A stretch of DNA of 64,000 nucleotides, taken from Rhabditophanes sp. KR3021. Its lineage: Eukaryota > Nematoda > Chromadorea > Rhabditida > Alloionematidae. This document shows positions 44,961-55,730 of the stretch, one piece after another. The stretch is taken from contig CAUJLY010000006.1 of NCBI GenBank assembly GCA_963281155.1, forward strand, positions 10,788,001-10,852,000. Direction: 5' to 3'. The position numbers and the translations under genes were made by a program. The notes beneath the pieces are model-generated. The model made no database searches. It was not told where the DNA came from and saw only the letters and a list, made by a program, of their open reading frames with translations. Each line of letters opens with the position of its first letter. Within the stretch, counting starts at the first letter, position 1.

Positions 44961-45760
44961 CGTATTCATTTGTTAACAACATTGATGACAAATTTGAAAG
45001 TGATATCTTAATAATAGTCATGATAAGTATAGTTGCATTTACAAAATAAGGAAACATGTCAAAATATCCTACAATTTTACTTGAAAGAAGCATTTAGAAC
45101 AAAAGTAATCCAAGAAATGACAAAGTGCCATTAGTGGCCATGTAATAATTTGTCTTTGAATATTGATGATTTGTTTCCGAATTTTTTTATATAATATGAG
45201 TATGTGAATACATCATTATCAATTACAACAACATTAAAGTTCCATAAAAAATACTGAGTAAAATAATTGGTTAATAAATAACTTTAGTTTTAGTATGCAC
45301 AGCTATCAAATACTTTTATCAGACGGAGAACAGAATTGTGACGAAAGCATCGAACTGCCAAGACGAAGGCACCAGTTATGAAAAGAATCATCAATATAAC
45401 GTTCCTTAGATTAAATATGCCAAAGTATTCTAAGAATACCCAATTGCTATGTATATATTTAAAGGTATTACCATTCAATCATTAAGCGAAGATTTATTCC
45501 CGTAGTAATATAAATAACCTTTGCAAACCAATATTTTGATAAAAAGAAATCTCTGGAAAAATTAGCTTGAGGAATTCCTACTGCAAACCATCCTATAGTT
45601 GATAGCTACAAAATCGTTCACTATAATAAACATAAAAAAGTGATTTGAAAATACCGAACTTTTTGATACATTCTTTTTCAGAATATAGCCATTGTGATGG
45701 TTAAAATGTAGGTAGAATAGTCCATCTGAACTAATTGGAAACCATGTTGTAATAAGTGAT
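44869..45760 (-). pseudogene. Decayed multi-pass membrane protein gene, family unclear
   Basis: Minus-strand pieces in changing frames: ITTWFPISSDGLFYLHFNHH (about 45740-45680), STIGWFAVGIPQANFSRDFF (about 45605-45545), VFLEYFGIFNLRNVILMILF (about 45440-45380), ITWPLMALCHFLDYF (about 45150-45105) and VGYFDMFPYFVNATILIMTI (about 45075-45015), ending at the stop at 44869. Hydrophobic segments and plausible short introns suggest a former membrane protein, but stops interrupt every frame. I cannot name the family. Confidence 0.33.
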
Positions 45761-46474
45761 AGTGCAACAGGAACTTTGTATGCATATGCATGAATAAGTT
45801 TATTTACTAAAAGTTATTTAAAATTTCATTCTCAATTATTCAAGATGGTTTGTTTATTTGTAAAATAGTTTAGATGTTTAAAACAGTATTATATAAATAA
45901 TTACTAATTATTACGGGATATAAATGTTATTAAATAATGAATTAGAAAGTACAATTTACCAATGAAAAGTCACAAACGTATAGAAATATTAATGAATGAA
46001 TAAACGACCAAATAATTATTTTAGATTGAAAACGTGATTTATTTAACAATAATTTAATTTTTAAAGATCCGACGCTGTACTTCCTTTAAGAAAACCATGT
46101 TTGCTCTTTGAAACAAAGATTAATTGTGAAAGCTAATCAAAAATATTTATTTAATTATTCATATTTTCCATCAAGACATAAATTAAATGTCTTAAATTTG
46201 TGATATTTTCAGGCAATAATATAAGACCTGATGCAATTAGTATTAACATTTTCTCTTACAATTATAGATTTAATTATTATCAATACAAATTTAAAGTATT
46301 AAATTATTTTAGACTGAGAACTAGAATATGGGAGTATTTTTTAAAAATATAAAATTAGCTTTTCTAAAACATTATAATTATATGTGCATTTTAATTTACT
46401 AAACCGCAACACAAAGGCCCACTTTCGATATTTCCATGAGTGGGTATAAAAGATCGACTATACCTAACTACGAC
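45761..46474. promoter_or_regulatory. Spacer and SL-RNA promoter
   Basis: AT-rich, no gene. The last 45 bp carry GGGTATAAAAGATC (46442-46455), a TATA-like box about 27-30 bp before the SL-RNA 5' end. A GC-richer stretch CACAAAGGCCCACTTTCGAT (about 46412-46431) sits where a snRNA-type proximal element would be expected; that assignment is inference. Confidence 0.4.
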
Positions 46475-46575
46475 GGTTTAAAAAACCCAGTTTGAGGTTA
46501 GTATGCGTTCAGGATTCTATATGAATTCTGTTGCCAAATTTTGGAAGGGGATTTAAAAAGATCTCTAAAAAAGAA
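46475..46575 (+). ncRNA. Spliced-leader RNA gene, best copy
   Basis: The leader is exactly 22 nt (46475-46496), beginning GGTTTA and ending CCCAGTTTGAG, followed by donor GTTAGTATGC. An 8-bp hairpin follows (arms CAGGATTC 46510-46517 and GAATTCTG 46523-46530, loop TATAT), then the Sm site AAATTTTGGA (46536-46545) and a 3' stem of about 5 bp (GGGAT/ATCTC). The 3' stem differs in sequence from that of the 10876 copy but still pairs, which is a compensatory change. A TATA-like box lies about 30 bp upstream. The product is the snRNP-borne leader donor for mRNA trans-splicing. Confidence 0.86.
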
Positions 46576-47645
46576 CCAAAGAATGACGAATTGATTTTCC
46601 ATTTTACAATCACTCGCTTGATGCCAGAATGTCAAGCTAACTGAATTTTGTAATAGACATTTTTGAAAAAGTTTTATATTCATCTTTCAATACTCATTTT
46701 GATTTTTAAGTGTCTAAACAAATACAAGTACGTATAAAAATGTTCGATTACTTGATCTCGCGGATCATCTATAAAAATTATTTTTAATAAACTTTACTTG
46801 ACATTTAGAACGTTCTAAAAATAATGGCGCTAATCTTTTTAAAACTTTTGATTACAAGGAAAAATCATCAGCTTTCATTCGGAAAGTATAGCCATCAAAT
46901 TCAGTGTATTTGTTTGTTAGGAAAAAGTATGCATCTTTTTGATAGAACACATTTTTGAAGATTGTTGATTTGTCATAAGGGAGAGTGCGTTGCTTTTTGC
47001 AAAAATTTGAAAATGTTAAGTATTTTAATAAAGTGGTAAACTACCCTAAATAACTAAATATTATTGGATATTCTCTAAATAAAATGATGTATTTTTGATT
47101 CTTAATTTGATGTAAAAATTGAGCGTATATAGAAGGAGGAATCTGTCAAATTCAATTATATTTTATATGACTTAAAAAGAGATAAATAATATTTATTAGG
47201 TTTAATCATTTTTCAATTATCTATTTTTCAAAAGCAATTCAATTTTAGTATAGTGTATATGTATTCCTCATTTTTGACTATTTAAAAGTTGTAACCGTTA
47301 AAATAAAGCCTTCTTGATATGTTTTCAATTATAGAGCTTATTCAGACAAATATTGAATGGATACTAATGCAATTTAAATTGTTATTGTAGACATTTTCGG
47401 CGGTAATTCAAATTTTTAGCTAAAATATTAAGTCTATTTAACCCACCTTTTTTACATATTTTCAATTTAATATTAAACATTTAAATAAATAATAGGATAA
47501 TAAAAGGTATTATGGCTTAAATATTGTCTGATTATAATGTTATTGTTATGAAGGCATTTTAATTTACTGAATTAATGACTTTAAAAAGTGGTATAAAAAA
47601 TGTATTCCCCATATTCTTGACCAAGATCAATTTATTTCAACAAAA
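46576..47645. other. Intergenic, nothing recognised
   Basis: AT-rich; no coding frame above chance. The last 60 bp (GTGGTATAAAAAATGTATTC, about 47588-47607) hold a TATA-like box for the next small gene. Confidence 0.4.
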
Positions 47646-47869
47646 ATGAAATTCATTTTCTCTATTATTTTGGTTATTATTGGGCAATTTTACACCCAAT
47701 ACATTACTGCAAATCCTCTTTCACCTATTGATGGAATTAATGGAGCTGTTAATAATACAGTATAGGAGGTTTGACTGGTGGTCTAGGAAATTCAAATGGT
47801 TCTTTGGGTGGTATTCTTGCTCCTATTTTAAGTCCAGTTACTAGTTTACTTGGTGGTTTAGGAAAATAA
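47646..47869 (+). pseudogene. Small Gly-rich secreted peptide gene with a frameshift
   Basis: The ATG at 47646 opens a signal peptide (MKFIFSIILVIIGQFYTQYI, ending TA) and NPLSPIDGINGAVNNTV, then TAG. In the next frame the sequence continues IGGLTGGLGNSNGSLGGILA and PILSPVTSLLGGLGK to TAA at 47867-47869. The repeated GGL/GG-I pattern shows the second part is real coding sequence. A one- or two-base indel near 47761 would explain the break. TATA box and good start context suggest a recently active gene. The mature peptide resembles Gly-rich antimicrobial or cuticle peptides in composition only. Confidence 0.5.
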
Positions 47870-48830
47870 TTGTATAATTACATAATTATATTTTAAAATC
47901 CAATTTCAACAACATATTTTGATTTTGCAATTCTATTCCATACACAAATTCATTGATTCATTTATTGTGTGTTTAGTATTATACTTATGTAATTGTTCAA
48001 ACAAAAGTTAACTTATATCTTAAATGGCTTGTGATTGATGGTCGTCTACTTCCGTTCTATTATATACAACTAGTATATTTCCTTATTGATCTATTGTTTT
48101 AAACCGAACATTGCAAACCTATGTAGGAATTGCTTTAACGAAACTCACATTCAAAAATCATGTCTAAAAGTTTTCCTCCAAGTTTGTTCTTAGCCAAAAT
48201 AAACAGCAAGTCTTTTAACATAGTTAATAAAAGGAAAGGGACCGTTTTTGAAAGAGCAGAGCCAATAATTTATAGCTGTGGTTTTGAGAATAACATATTA
48301 AACATGACAACACTTGATAATGCAAACGGTTGATTTTAATATATCAAGATTACAATTACACACAAAATGTCGTTTTGACAGCGGCCATCTTAAAGGCAAT
48401 TTATCTCCTTATTGTTGGTTTCGACCATCCGAATAAAATATCATAAAATGCATATTGAAATTTTGAATGCGTACAGGTGTATACCATAACAATATACATA
48501 ATATACGATAAAACGACAAGGTTTAATATAAAATTAAATAATATCACCATGCTCATATGCTAATTCTTTTCCACAAATAGGTAGTATAGTCGGTTTTTAA
48601 ATCCTGATTTATGGATTTTCAGTCCGCATTTAATCATTAACATCGATTATATACTGAGTAAATTGTTTTAATGATTAAAAACTCAAATATATTGGCTAAA
48701 AAGACAATTTATATAAAAATGGAATGTATTTAATGAAAATGTAAATAAAAAATAAATAGCAACGAGAAAGTTTCGGAAAAGTAGAATGTGATTATTCGGG
48801 TTTTGAGAGTATTTTGGTAAGATCTTATGA
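47870..48830. other. Intergenic, nothing recognised
   Basis: No gene or repeat seen. A slightly GC-richer stretch at 48220-48460 has no open frame. Confidence 0.4.
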
Positions 48831-50104
48831 TTGTCGGATGTGCAACAAGCGAATACGAATGAATTTTGCAGAATTATTTTAGCATCATTAGCAAAAGAAA
48901 TATTTTTATCTCCCGGAGATAATAATTGTGAATCTACTATCAAGGCTACTATTTTTAACTCAAATCATCCATGGACAGGTAAACAAGTTACTTTACCTAG
49001 TCTACTATTATCAAAAGAAATTGTCTTCAATCATTCTGAAGAATCTGAACTTCCTATTACATCTATAAATACAGATGTGCCAATGATTTGTCTAGGCAGT
49101 CAATTTGCTCATAAAACTGATGGTAAATCAAGAAGAGCTTTTACGACGATGGTTCCTAAGATTGGTCAATTTGTGCAGGGTGAAAGTTCGTTTACTTTGT
49201 TGAATGATGGATATTATTTAGAAGTTTATGGTAAGTTTTATTTTATATAAAATGGGAAAATATGCCTTATTTTGAATTATAAAAGATGTTTTTCTTGATT
49301 GTCCGCAAGATTATCCTTGTAAATCCGGTTTAAAAATTAAAGAGGACCGAAATAACCGGATATACATATGCCTACGGGCATTTTTAAAACTCGTTTAAAT
49401 TAACTTATTTTTTATCAAAAATGTTTTTATAATGAAACGGTTGATATAAATAGCAAAAATAGTCAGAATTTTGATACAGAATTGCACTAATAATTAATTT
49501 AGTTTCAAAAACATGCCATACAAATTTTTTGTTTTAATAAAATAAATACCTATTTTAATTTATGTTATTTTATTATTGTTTTGAATAACATATTAGGGTG
49601 TTATTACTATGCGTATTTTTATATGATTACAAACGCATCATTTTAGTGCATTTTGTATGTTAAAAAAATTACCTTTTAATTGCCTCTTACAATTGTCGCT
49701 GATGTGTTGTATGGTAATTTTAAAAAGATTGCACTAACGCATTTTAATACAATTTGCAAGAAAATTTAAATTACAACAGTATGGCCAGAATTGTGTAATG
49801 TAAACATTTTAATATTATATTAACTAATGAGTAGGGATGTTGCTTAATCTTTATTTAAGATTGTGAAGATTGGGATTCATTTTATTCTCCAACAAATCTA
49901 AACAAATCTGGTGCAAATAATGCATGTCAAAAATTGTTTGAGCCGATTCAGAGAAGCGAACCAATAGAGTTTGAAAAAAGAAGCAATGTATTAGTTAAAG
50001 AGAGAAGTCTCATACCTGTTCAAGAAAGACTCAGGAAAGGATCAGTGAATCTGTTCAGGGAAAAGTCAGTGAACCAGTTCAGGAAAAAAGCCGCAAAGCA
50101 TTAA
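48831..50104 (+). pseudogene. IgGFc-binding-like gene fragment
   Basis: The 5' open part ends at a GTAAGT donor (exon end 49230). It contains FTTMVPKIGQFVQGESSFTL and LNDGYYLEVYG, which resembles AHIVPSTAEWVSGKTQFFAL...CVIEFYKVG of the protein at 42413-43877, and INTDVPMICLGSQFAH is like the beta segments there. A second exon from 49860 (DCEDWDSFYSPTNLNKSG...) ends at TAA 50102-50104. The 629-bp intron between them is far longer than normal here, and there is no signal peptide or N-terminal half. Likely a truncated copy running into the helicase relic. Confidence 0.42.
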
Positions 50105-51102
50105 AAGAAACCCTTGCTAAATTAAAAATAAACAAGCTGAAGAATTAATTGTCGAGAGAGTAAATGCTTTGAAGATAACTGATGATTATACTGACGTTCA
50201 TAGAAACAAAAAAATTGTAAACCGAAAATGTTTTGATGCTCTAAGAATATGCGCGGAGGCAGAGATTAAATATTTTGACAAGGTCTCTCGGTCAATTGAA
50301 GAATACAAATTTATCACAAATTCATCTGACCCTTCTTTAGTCAGTGTAAACATTGTGATCGATCTTGATGAATATTTTGAGGTAAAAGAAGTTTTGTCGA
50401 CATATGAAAAGAGACGACAATATGGATTTTCTAAAAATACGCAGACTAAGGACTCGTCTATTTGGGTTGAAAAGTCACTTGACAACATACAAGCCCAAAA
50501 CATTTATGACAACAGCAAATTATGGCAAAATTGATTGTAATCAAATAAGGAAAGTTATAGTGGACGAATCGTCACAAATGATGCTTGCCAATTTTCTTTA
50601 TATGGCGGCGTATTTTCCTAATGCAATAAGTTTTATTTTCCTACTGAAAATGAAGAAATTCAAGGATCGAATATTTATCAGTTCTCAATAACGTGCAAGA
50701 TTCAAATGCTATTCCATCTGCTGGTCTCGTAAAATCATATAGAATGCATTCATCTCTCTTGAAGTTAGTTTCTGTATCCTATTACGGAGATGCATTAGAG
50801 TCTGGAGTTAGTGAAAAAGACCGTCAATTGGCTTTGAGTAGAATTAAATTCCCTGACAAAGAATGTCCTTTATTGTGGATTGACACTTGTAAAATTAGAT
50901 CTCAAGATGCCCTATTTACTTCTTTGAAAAATGAGAGAGAAGGACAGTCAGTTTTGAGGATGGTCAAAAAACTAAAAAAAGTGGATTCAAAGATGATCAA
51001 ATCGGAATCATTTGTATTTATAATGGTCAAATGAAAAACACTAACATTATTTGCAAAAGATTGAGTAATCATAAATTTATTAGAAATTCATACTCAATTT
51101 AA
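50105..51102 (+). pseudogene. SF1 (DNA2/NAM7-like) helicase relic
   Basis: Three frames together give a helicase core without its start. KVIVDESSQMMLANFLYMAA (about 50551-50610) is motif II (DExxQ). Then comes GLVKSYRMHSSLLKLVSVSY with a DALESGVSEKDRQLALSRIK block, FPDKECPLLWIDT, and finally IGIICIYNGQMKN in a shifted frame, ending at 51102. These match the C-terminal helicase half of UPF1/DNA2-type proteins (S-RMHxxL, YxxxLxSG, GIIxxYxxQ). Walker A and the final motif VI are not found. Multiple frameshifts and stops: nonfunctional. Confidence 0.68.
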
Positions 51103-52344
51103 GTGTGAGTTTTTTAGTGATTATAAACAAAAATACGATTAACAATAAAATTTTTTTTATAGATAGATAAGGTGATCACAACTAACCAAAGATTGCAATT
51201 TTATCAATTGTCTACTTTAAGAAATTAATATAATCAAGAATTAGATTCGGTGCTATAGAAAGTTAATAGAACTTAGGGAATAGAAGTATTTATAGAATTT
51301 TTATCTAAAAAGCTGTATAAGAATTATATTGTTTTTATTGTAAGCATGAGTTATGTTAATTTCATTAAAAACCATTTTGCCTAAAAATGATATTAAGTCA
51401 AAAAAGTTTATGACCTCTGTTCTTAAAATTATTTAGAATAAAAGTTTGTTTACTTTAAAAATGATGATAATATTTAGAGATTTATTGTAAGTTATATTTT
51501 TATATAAAACAATAAGAGATAATTATCATTCGCACACTTTATTTTGAAGCGAACATACATCTATATGAAAACGGACATATTAGTTTTAGCCGGAATTATG
51601 CAAAAGTAAAACATAATTGTTGTGGCTACATTTTAAGCTTATTTAGGATCCGTTTCTCGGACTGTTATTTATTATATATACTTTTAAATGAATTGGTTTG
51701 TTTATTTCTTGTAGCTTCTTTCTTACTGCAAACAAATACGTATACATTTGATGGAAATGTTTAATATTGTATGATAAAAAATCAAAATAATTTATTTTAT
51801 ATCAATTTTCTTTGTTTTCGTCATTAAATTGCATGGACAAATTTAGTTAACAGTATATTTGACTATTTGTTATGTTATTATAAAGAGTAGTTGAATAAAA
51901 CTTATTTTTTTTGAATTCCGCAAAAGTATAGCTTGTACTCTCGACAGGGGCTTTTTTATTTATACAAAAAATACACCTTACTAAAGTTAGTAGAGATTTA
52001 AAGATAACACATTTTGTCTAATTATGATAAAAAAAGAGCTTAATAATTTTTAAATTTAAATCAAACATCACCACTCCATTTACATGATATCAAAAATTGA
52101 TGACGACAACCATATTTATTTATAATATTAATAATAATCAAATTACCGCTTGAGCAACGAAAATTATTAAATCTCGAGGCATATCCTAAACAATATTTCC
52201 AGGTATTAATTTCCAAAATGTTAATTGTTTTTAATTTAATATCAACTTTTAATATTTTACTAAAAAAACAGCTGAACCAATATGGGTTGGTGAATTGCAA
52301 ATTATTCGTTTACTTAGCAATAACACTTTTTTCATTTCTAATAG
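51103..52344. other. Intergenic, nothing recognised
   Basis: Very AT-rich; no coding frame, RNA gene or repeat supported. Confidence 0.45.
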
Positions 52345-53295
52345 ATGAATTTATTTTATTTGTTGTTGGCAGCGTCAGGATTCTGCGTTATTTTGTTGAA
52401 TTTGGGAACCTTTTTTATTCTTTCCAATTTTAAACCAAAGCATTACTCTACTTTGCTGGCGTATTTGAAGTATTGCAAATTGTTGGACTCATTTGTACTG
52501 TTCTACTTCGATATATTCATTGGTGTAGAATTAGATATATCTAACTTCGAATGTCGAATACATGGGCCAATCAAGTACATGGGGTTCGGTGTTAGCCGAG
52601 CCGGAACCGGCCTGATGATTTCAATCTTTACTTTATCAATGTATTCCTATTATATCAGTATCATCGCCAAGTACAACGTAATAATTCGTGGCAAGGAGAC
52701 CTTCCAATTTGACACTCTCAACAAATCCCTCATTAGCTTTACCCTTTTTGTTCTCTTTACCTTCCTCGTCTACTTATTTACCCAAATAATAGGTGGAACA
52801 ACCGAACAACTAACTGGTACAGAATTCTTCAACTCTTACATGTCACTAAAGATCACCGAAGTAACATTTTTCTCGTACCTCTACATTTTGTCAATGGCTT
52901 TTCTGGTAATAATTAATTGCAGCAACGGCATATGGTGTGCCTTAAAACTTTACAAATATATCAAAACACTTGAATCCAATACATTGAAAATTACTTCCAA
53001 AGAACAACGAAATATCTTGCTGACAACAGGAATCCAGATGAACCTTCCTATTATTTTCTATGCCGTTCCCACGTTGCTATTCCAGGCTTCCTTTTTCATG
53101 GTGCGGTATGAATTTATTATAGAGCCAATTATTTTATTTAGCAACAACCTGGTTTTTTGTTATACTTTTTCGTATTTTGTAATTAATCCTATTTATTTTT
53201 TACATACATCTTATGGCAGATACGGGTTTAAGTGGAAATCAAGTAAAACTCTTGCGAATGTTTCTCCTATAGGGCATAATCACACACAAATATAA
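52345..53295 (+). CDS. 7TM chemoreceptor-like protein, intronless
   Basis: 316 aa from the ATG at 52345. Seven hydrophobic helices: LLLAASGFCVILLNLGTFFI, YCKLLDSFVLFYFDIFIGV, GLMISIFTLSMYSYYISI, SLISFTLFVLFTFLVYLFT, VTFFSYLYILSMAFLVIINC, IQMNLPIIFYAVPTLLFQAS, and FCYTFSYFVINPIYFL. The QRNILLTTGIQMNLPIIFYAVP block resembles TM6 of the Str/Srh superfamily. Unlike the other Str-like genes in the window it has no introns, and its codons are noticeably richer in C (for example the stretch 52560-52620). It may be an older retrocopy or come from a different receptor class. Confidence 0.68.
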   Translation: MNLFYLLLAASGFCVILLNLGTFFILSNFKPKHYSTLLAYLKYCKLLDSFVLFYFDIFIGVELDISNFECRIHGPIKYMGFGVSRAGTGLMISIFTLSMYSYYISIIAKYNVIIRGKETFQFDTLNKSLISFTLFVLFTFLVYLFTQIIGGTTEQLTGTEFFNSYMSLKITEVTFFSYLYILSMAFLVIINCSNGIWCALKLYKYIKTLESNTLKITSKEQRNILLTTGIQMNLPIIFYAVPTLLFQASFFMVRYEFIIEPIILFSNNLVFCYTFSYFVINPIYFLHTSYGRYGFKWKSSKTLANVSPIGHNHTQI

Positions 53296-53479
53296 AATCT
53301 ATTGAAATAAACATTACTAAGAGCAATTAATCTTTCATAATTTGAATTGGAACAAAGAAAAATAATAGTTAGTGAGATTTAATCTAAATTATTTTTTATT
53401 TGTTGTTTAGTTAACTAATGTCGATTAGCAATGCCCAAAGATGTAAGAACTAGAAATTAAGCAAACTACACATGTCAAG

Positions 53480-54070
53480 TTTTTGAAATGGTCTGCTGAA
53501 CAGACACACTGCTGCTTGAAGTTTCAGAAAAATCAGGAGTTAAGATTACTGAAATTAAAGATTTATGAAATTTATTTGATACTCTTACTATTGAAAGAGA
53601 CCACAACATTACAATTTCAGCCTGGTAACCGATGATCTTTCCGACACAGTTGAACTTATTGTTGCTAATGCCTGGAACTACATAACTGGTCAAGCCCAAT
53701 TCGGAGTTGAAGAAAAAAGAATTAATAAAATTAAAAAACGGAATGCTTTTTAGAACAATGATTGGAAACATTCACGCAGCAGCTGGAAATGCTCCTTATA
53801 ACGCTAAAAAATATTTCGTTTACTTAGGTCATGACAAAATAGTTTATGTTTTCTTTAGAACTTTAAGTATCAAAGAACTCGTTCTCCCAACATATAACCA
53901 GATTTTGTAGCAACTGATGTTCTTGAACATTGGGCAGACAATAATTATAAAAATTTCTATGTCGATGTTTTCTTCATAGCTAATTCAACTGCTTCTTTTG
54001 TTTTTATTATTAAGTTTATTCCTGATTGTGAAATGAGTGATATTGCATACGTCCTGTTTTTAAATTGAGA
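53480..54070 (+). pseudogene. Histidine acid phosphatase relic
   Basis: Pieces in different frames fit the C-terminal half of a histidine acid phosphatase: VTDDLSDTVELIVANAWNYI and QAQFGVEEKRINKIKK (about 53622-53732), then AKKYFVYLGHDKIVYVFFRT (about 53791-53850), equivalent to the conserved KxxxYSxHDxTvxxLLxxL block with the catalytic HD, then VLEHWADNNYKNFYVDVFFI (about 53911-53970) and IPDCEMSDI. The N-terminal RHGxRxP motif is not found, and stops separate the pieces. Family call is by motif order only. Confidence 0.42.
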
Positions 54071-55228
54071 TAGCATGTTGATAGACCAGCATATTTGGAT
54101 AAAGAATGTTCCTGAAATAAAACTTTATTTTATGATTTTAGTCTAGCATAAACTAAATGAAACTCCTCAGAATCAGCTTCAAATTAAAAGTCATGGTAGA
54201 TTGAATGATAGAAACCTTCCCATTCCAATCAACACAACTAACCTACAATCCTACCATTTGCAACTAAAATAAAAGCTTTTTTAAAGCAACAATAACACGG
54301 GAAACAATTGGTTATATTTTCTTGAAACAGACATCCGAACTAAACAAAGTGTATCTGGTATTGACTACAATCCACATATCCTAATGAAAAAGTTATTTGT
54401 ACGAAAAAATTAACAACAATTGATCAAATTTAATCGGCAAATGTTATTGCATTGACCAATGAAAATAAATATGATGTAATGAGAGACGTTTTTTATGCTC
54501 TATAGGGAAAGGAAGATCATGAGATTGATAGTTTTGATGAAGTTCAATGATTTTATCTTTGATATTTTAAATAAAGTTTTGTGATTATTAAATGATAAAT
54601 TATTGGCTAAGAAGATTATTGCTAATGTTGGGCAGTGTTTGCAAATGTTATTAAAAATGGACTTGGCATAATACATAAGTATAAAATAATTTTCATTAAT
54701 GCTACAATAATTATGAATATTAGTACATTCTATACGTGTAACTGATGTGGTGGTATGTCAAAGGAACACCATGATGATGGCTAAACAAACCACTACATGA
54801 TAGAATTGTTTTAATTATAATTACAAATAATTGTATCATGCTTTAAGCATCCTTAGTAGTTTTTTGAGTTACATTTAAATGTTATAATATGTTTAATTTG
54901 TGTAGTTGGTGCAGTAAAATATGCTCAACACTTTTTATTTAAAATGCCAACTCCAATTTGGGTTATTGATACACTCACCTTAAATAAGATTTTTATTAAT
55001 ACTGAGTTGGTAAATTATACCTAAAACAAGGTTAGTAGCATTAAAGATCATTATGATTCTAAATAGCTAAATTTTGGATTGAAGCGAATTTTTTGTCTCT
55101 AATATTTATGTAATTATATAACAATTATTGTCCTTAAAGATATTGATAACTATACTGTGTCAACCCAATTGTACCGGTGTATGAAAGTATGTAACTATTT
55201 AAAAATAAACACAATTTTACATACTTTC
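54071..55228. other. Spacer with eroded coding-like pieces and a hairpin next to 5S
   Basis: Short open pieces at 54170-54400 (for example KSHGRLNDRNLPIPINTTN) are unrecognised. Immediately upstream of the 5S gene, GAAAGTATGTAA (55184-55195) and TTACATACTTTC (55218-55229) form a perfect 12-bp inverted repeat with a 22-bp loop. Confidence 0.4.
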
Positions 55229-55347
55229 ACTTACGCTAATATCATGTTGAAAGCACCTCATCCCGTTCGATCTGAGAAGTGAATCAACTTCGAGGTACCT
55301 TAGTACTTGGATTGGAGACGTCTTGTGGATCTGTTGTGGTGTAAGCT
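55229..55347 (+). rRNA. 5S ribosomal RNA
   Basis: About 119 nt starting ACTTACGCTAATATCATGTT and containing the universal CATCCCGTTCGATCTGAGAAG and TTAGTACTTGGATTGGAGAC blocks, ending GGTGTAAGC, which pairs with the 5' GCTTAC-like end (stem I). It is followed by a run of seven T (55347-55353), a Pol III terminator. The internal promoter region is more diverged than expected (ATCAACTTCGAGG where most nematodes have AGCAACGTTGAG), so it may be a variant or decaying copy. In many nematodes 5S and SL RNA genes are linked; here SL genes are 9 and 44 kb away. Confidence 0.82.
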
Positions 55348-55353
55348 TTTTTT
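55347..55353 (+). terminator. Pol III T-run terminator of 5S rRNA
   Basis: Seven consecutive T directly after the 3' strand of 5S stem I. Confidence 0.7.
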
Positions 55354-55730
55354 CTCAATATTAAGTGAGATATGTTTTTCATCATCAGAAATCTGTATAA
55401 TACGATCATATAAGTATATTTAATAACTTTTGTCAATAATATATATTAGAAAGTTAACAAACTTTGAATCCAAAATTTAACATATGAGATTATTTAATAT
55501 TCAAAGTTACTAACCTTAATTTATAGTCTTAATGGCTTCAACGATTTTATTTATAATCTTATTCAAGTAAAGCATATTAAGAATTTAAATCAGTGCTTAC
55601 AATCTGATTTTTAAAGTTGCTATTATACGTACGTATATATTTAAACTTTCTCAAAAATGGTTTGACTTTATTTCCATTTTATTTCAGTTTCGTTAGATAC
55701 ATATGTGCATTAATAATATTCAAAAATGAA
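55354..55730. other. Spacer, nothing recognised
   Basis: AT-rich 377-bp spacer between the 5S gene and the 3' end of the srx gene. Confidence 0.45.

Noticed and set aside
46498..46683. Minus-strand 61-codon open frame over the SL-RNA locus
   Set aside because: It overlaps the SL RNA hairpin and Sm site antisense and has no protein features; a chance frame.
48683..48943. Minus-strand 86-codon frame
   Set aside because: Antisense to the start of the IgGFc-like relic, rich in Phe/Leu from AT-rich sequence; treated as chance.
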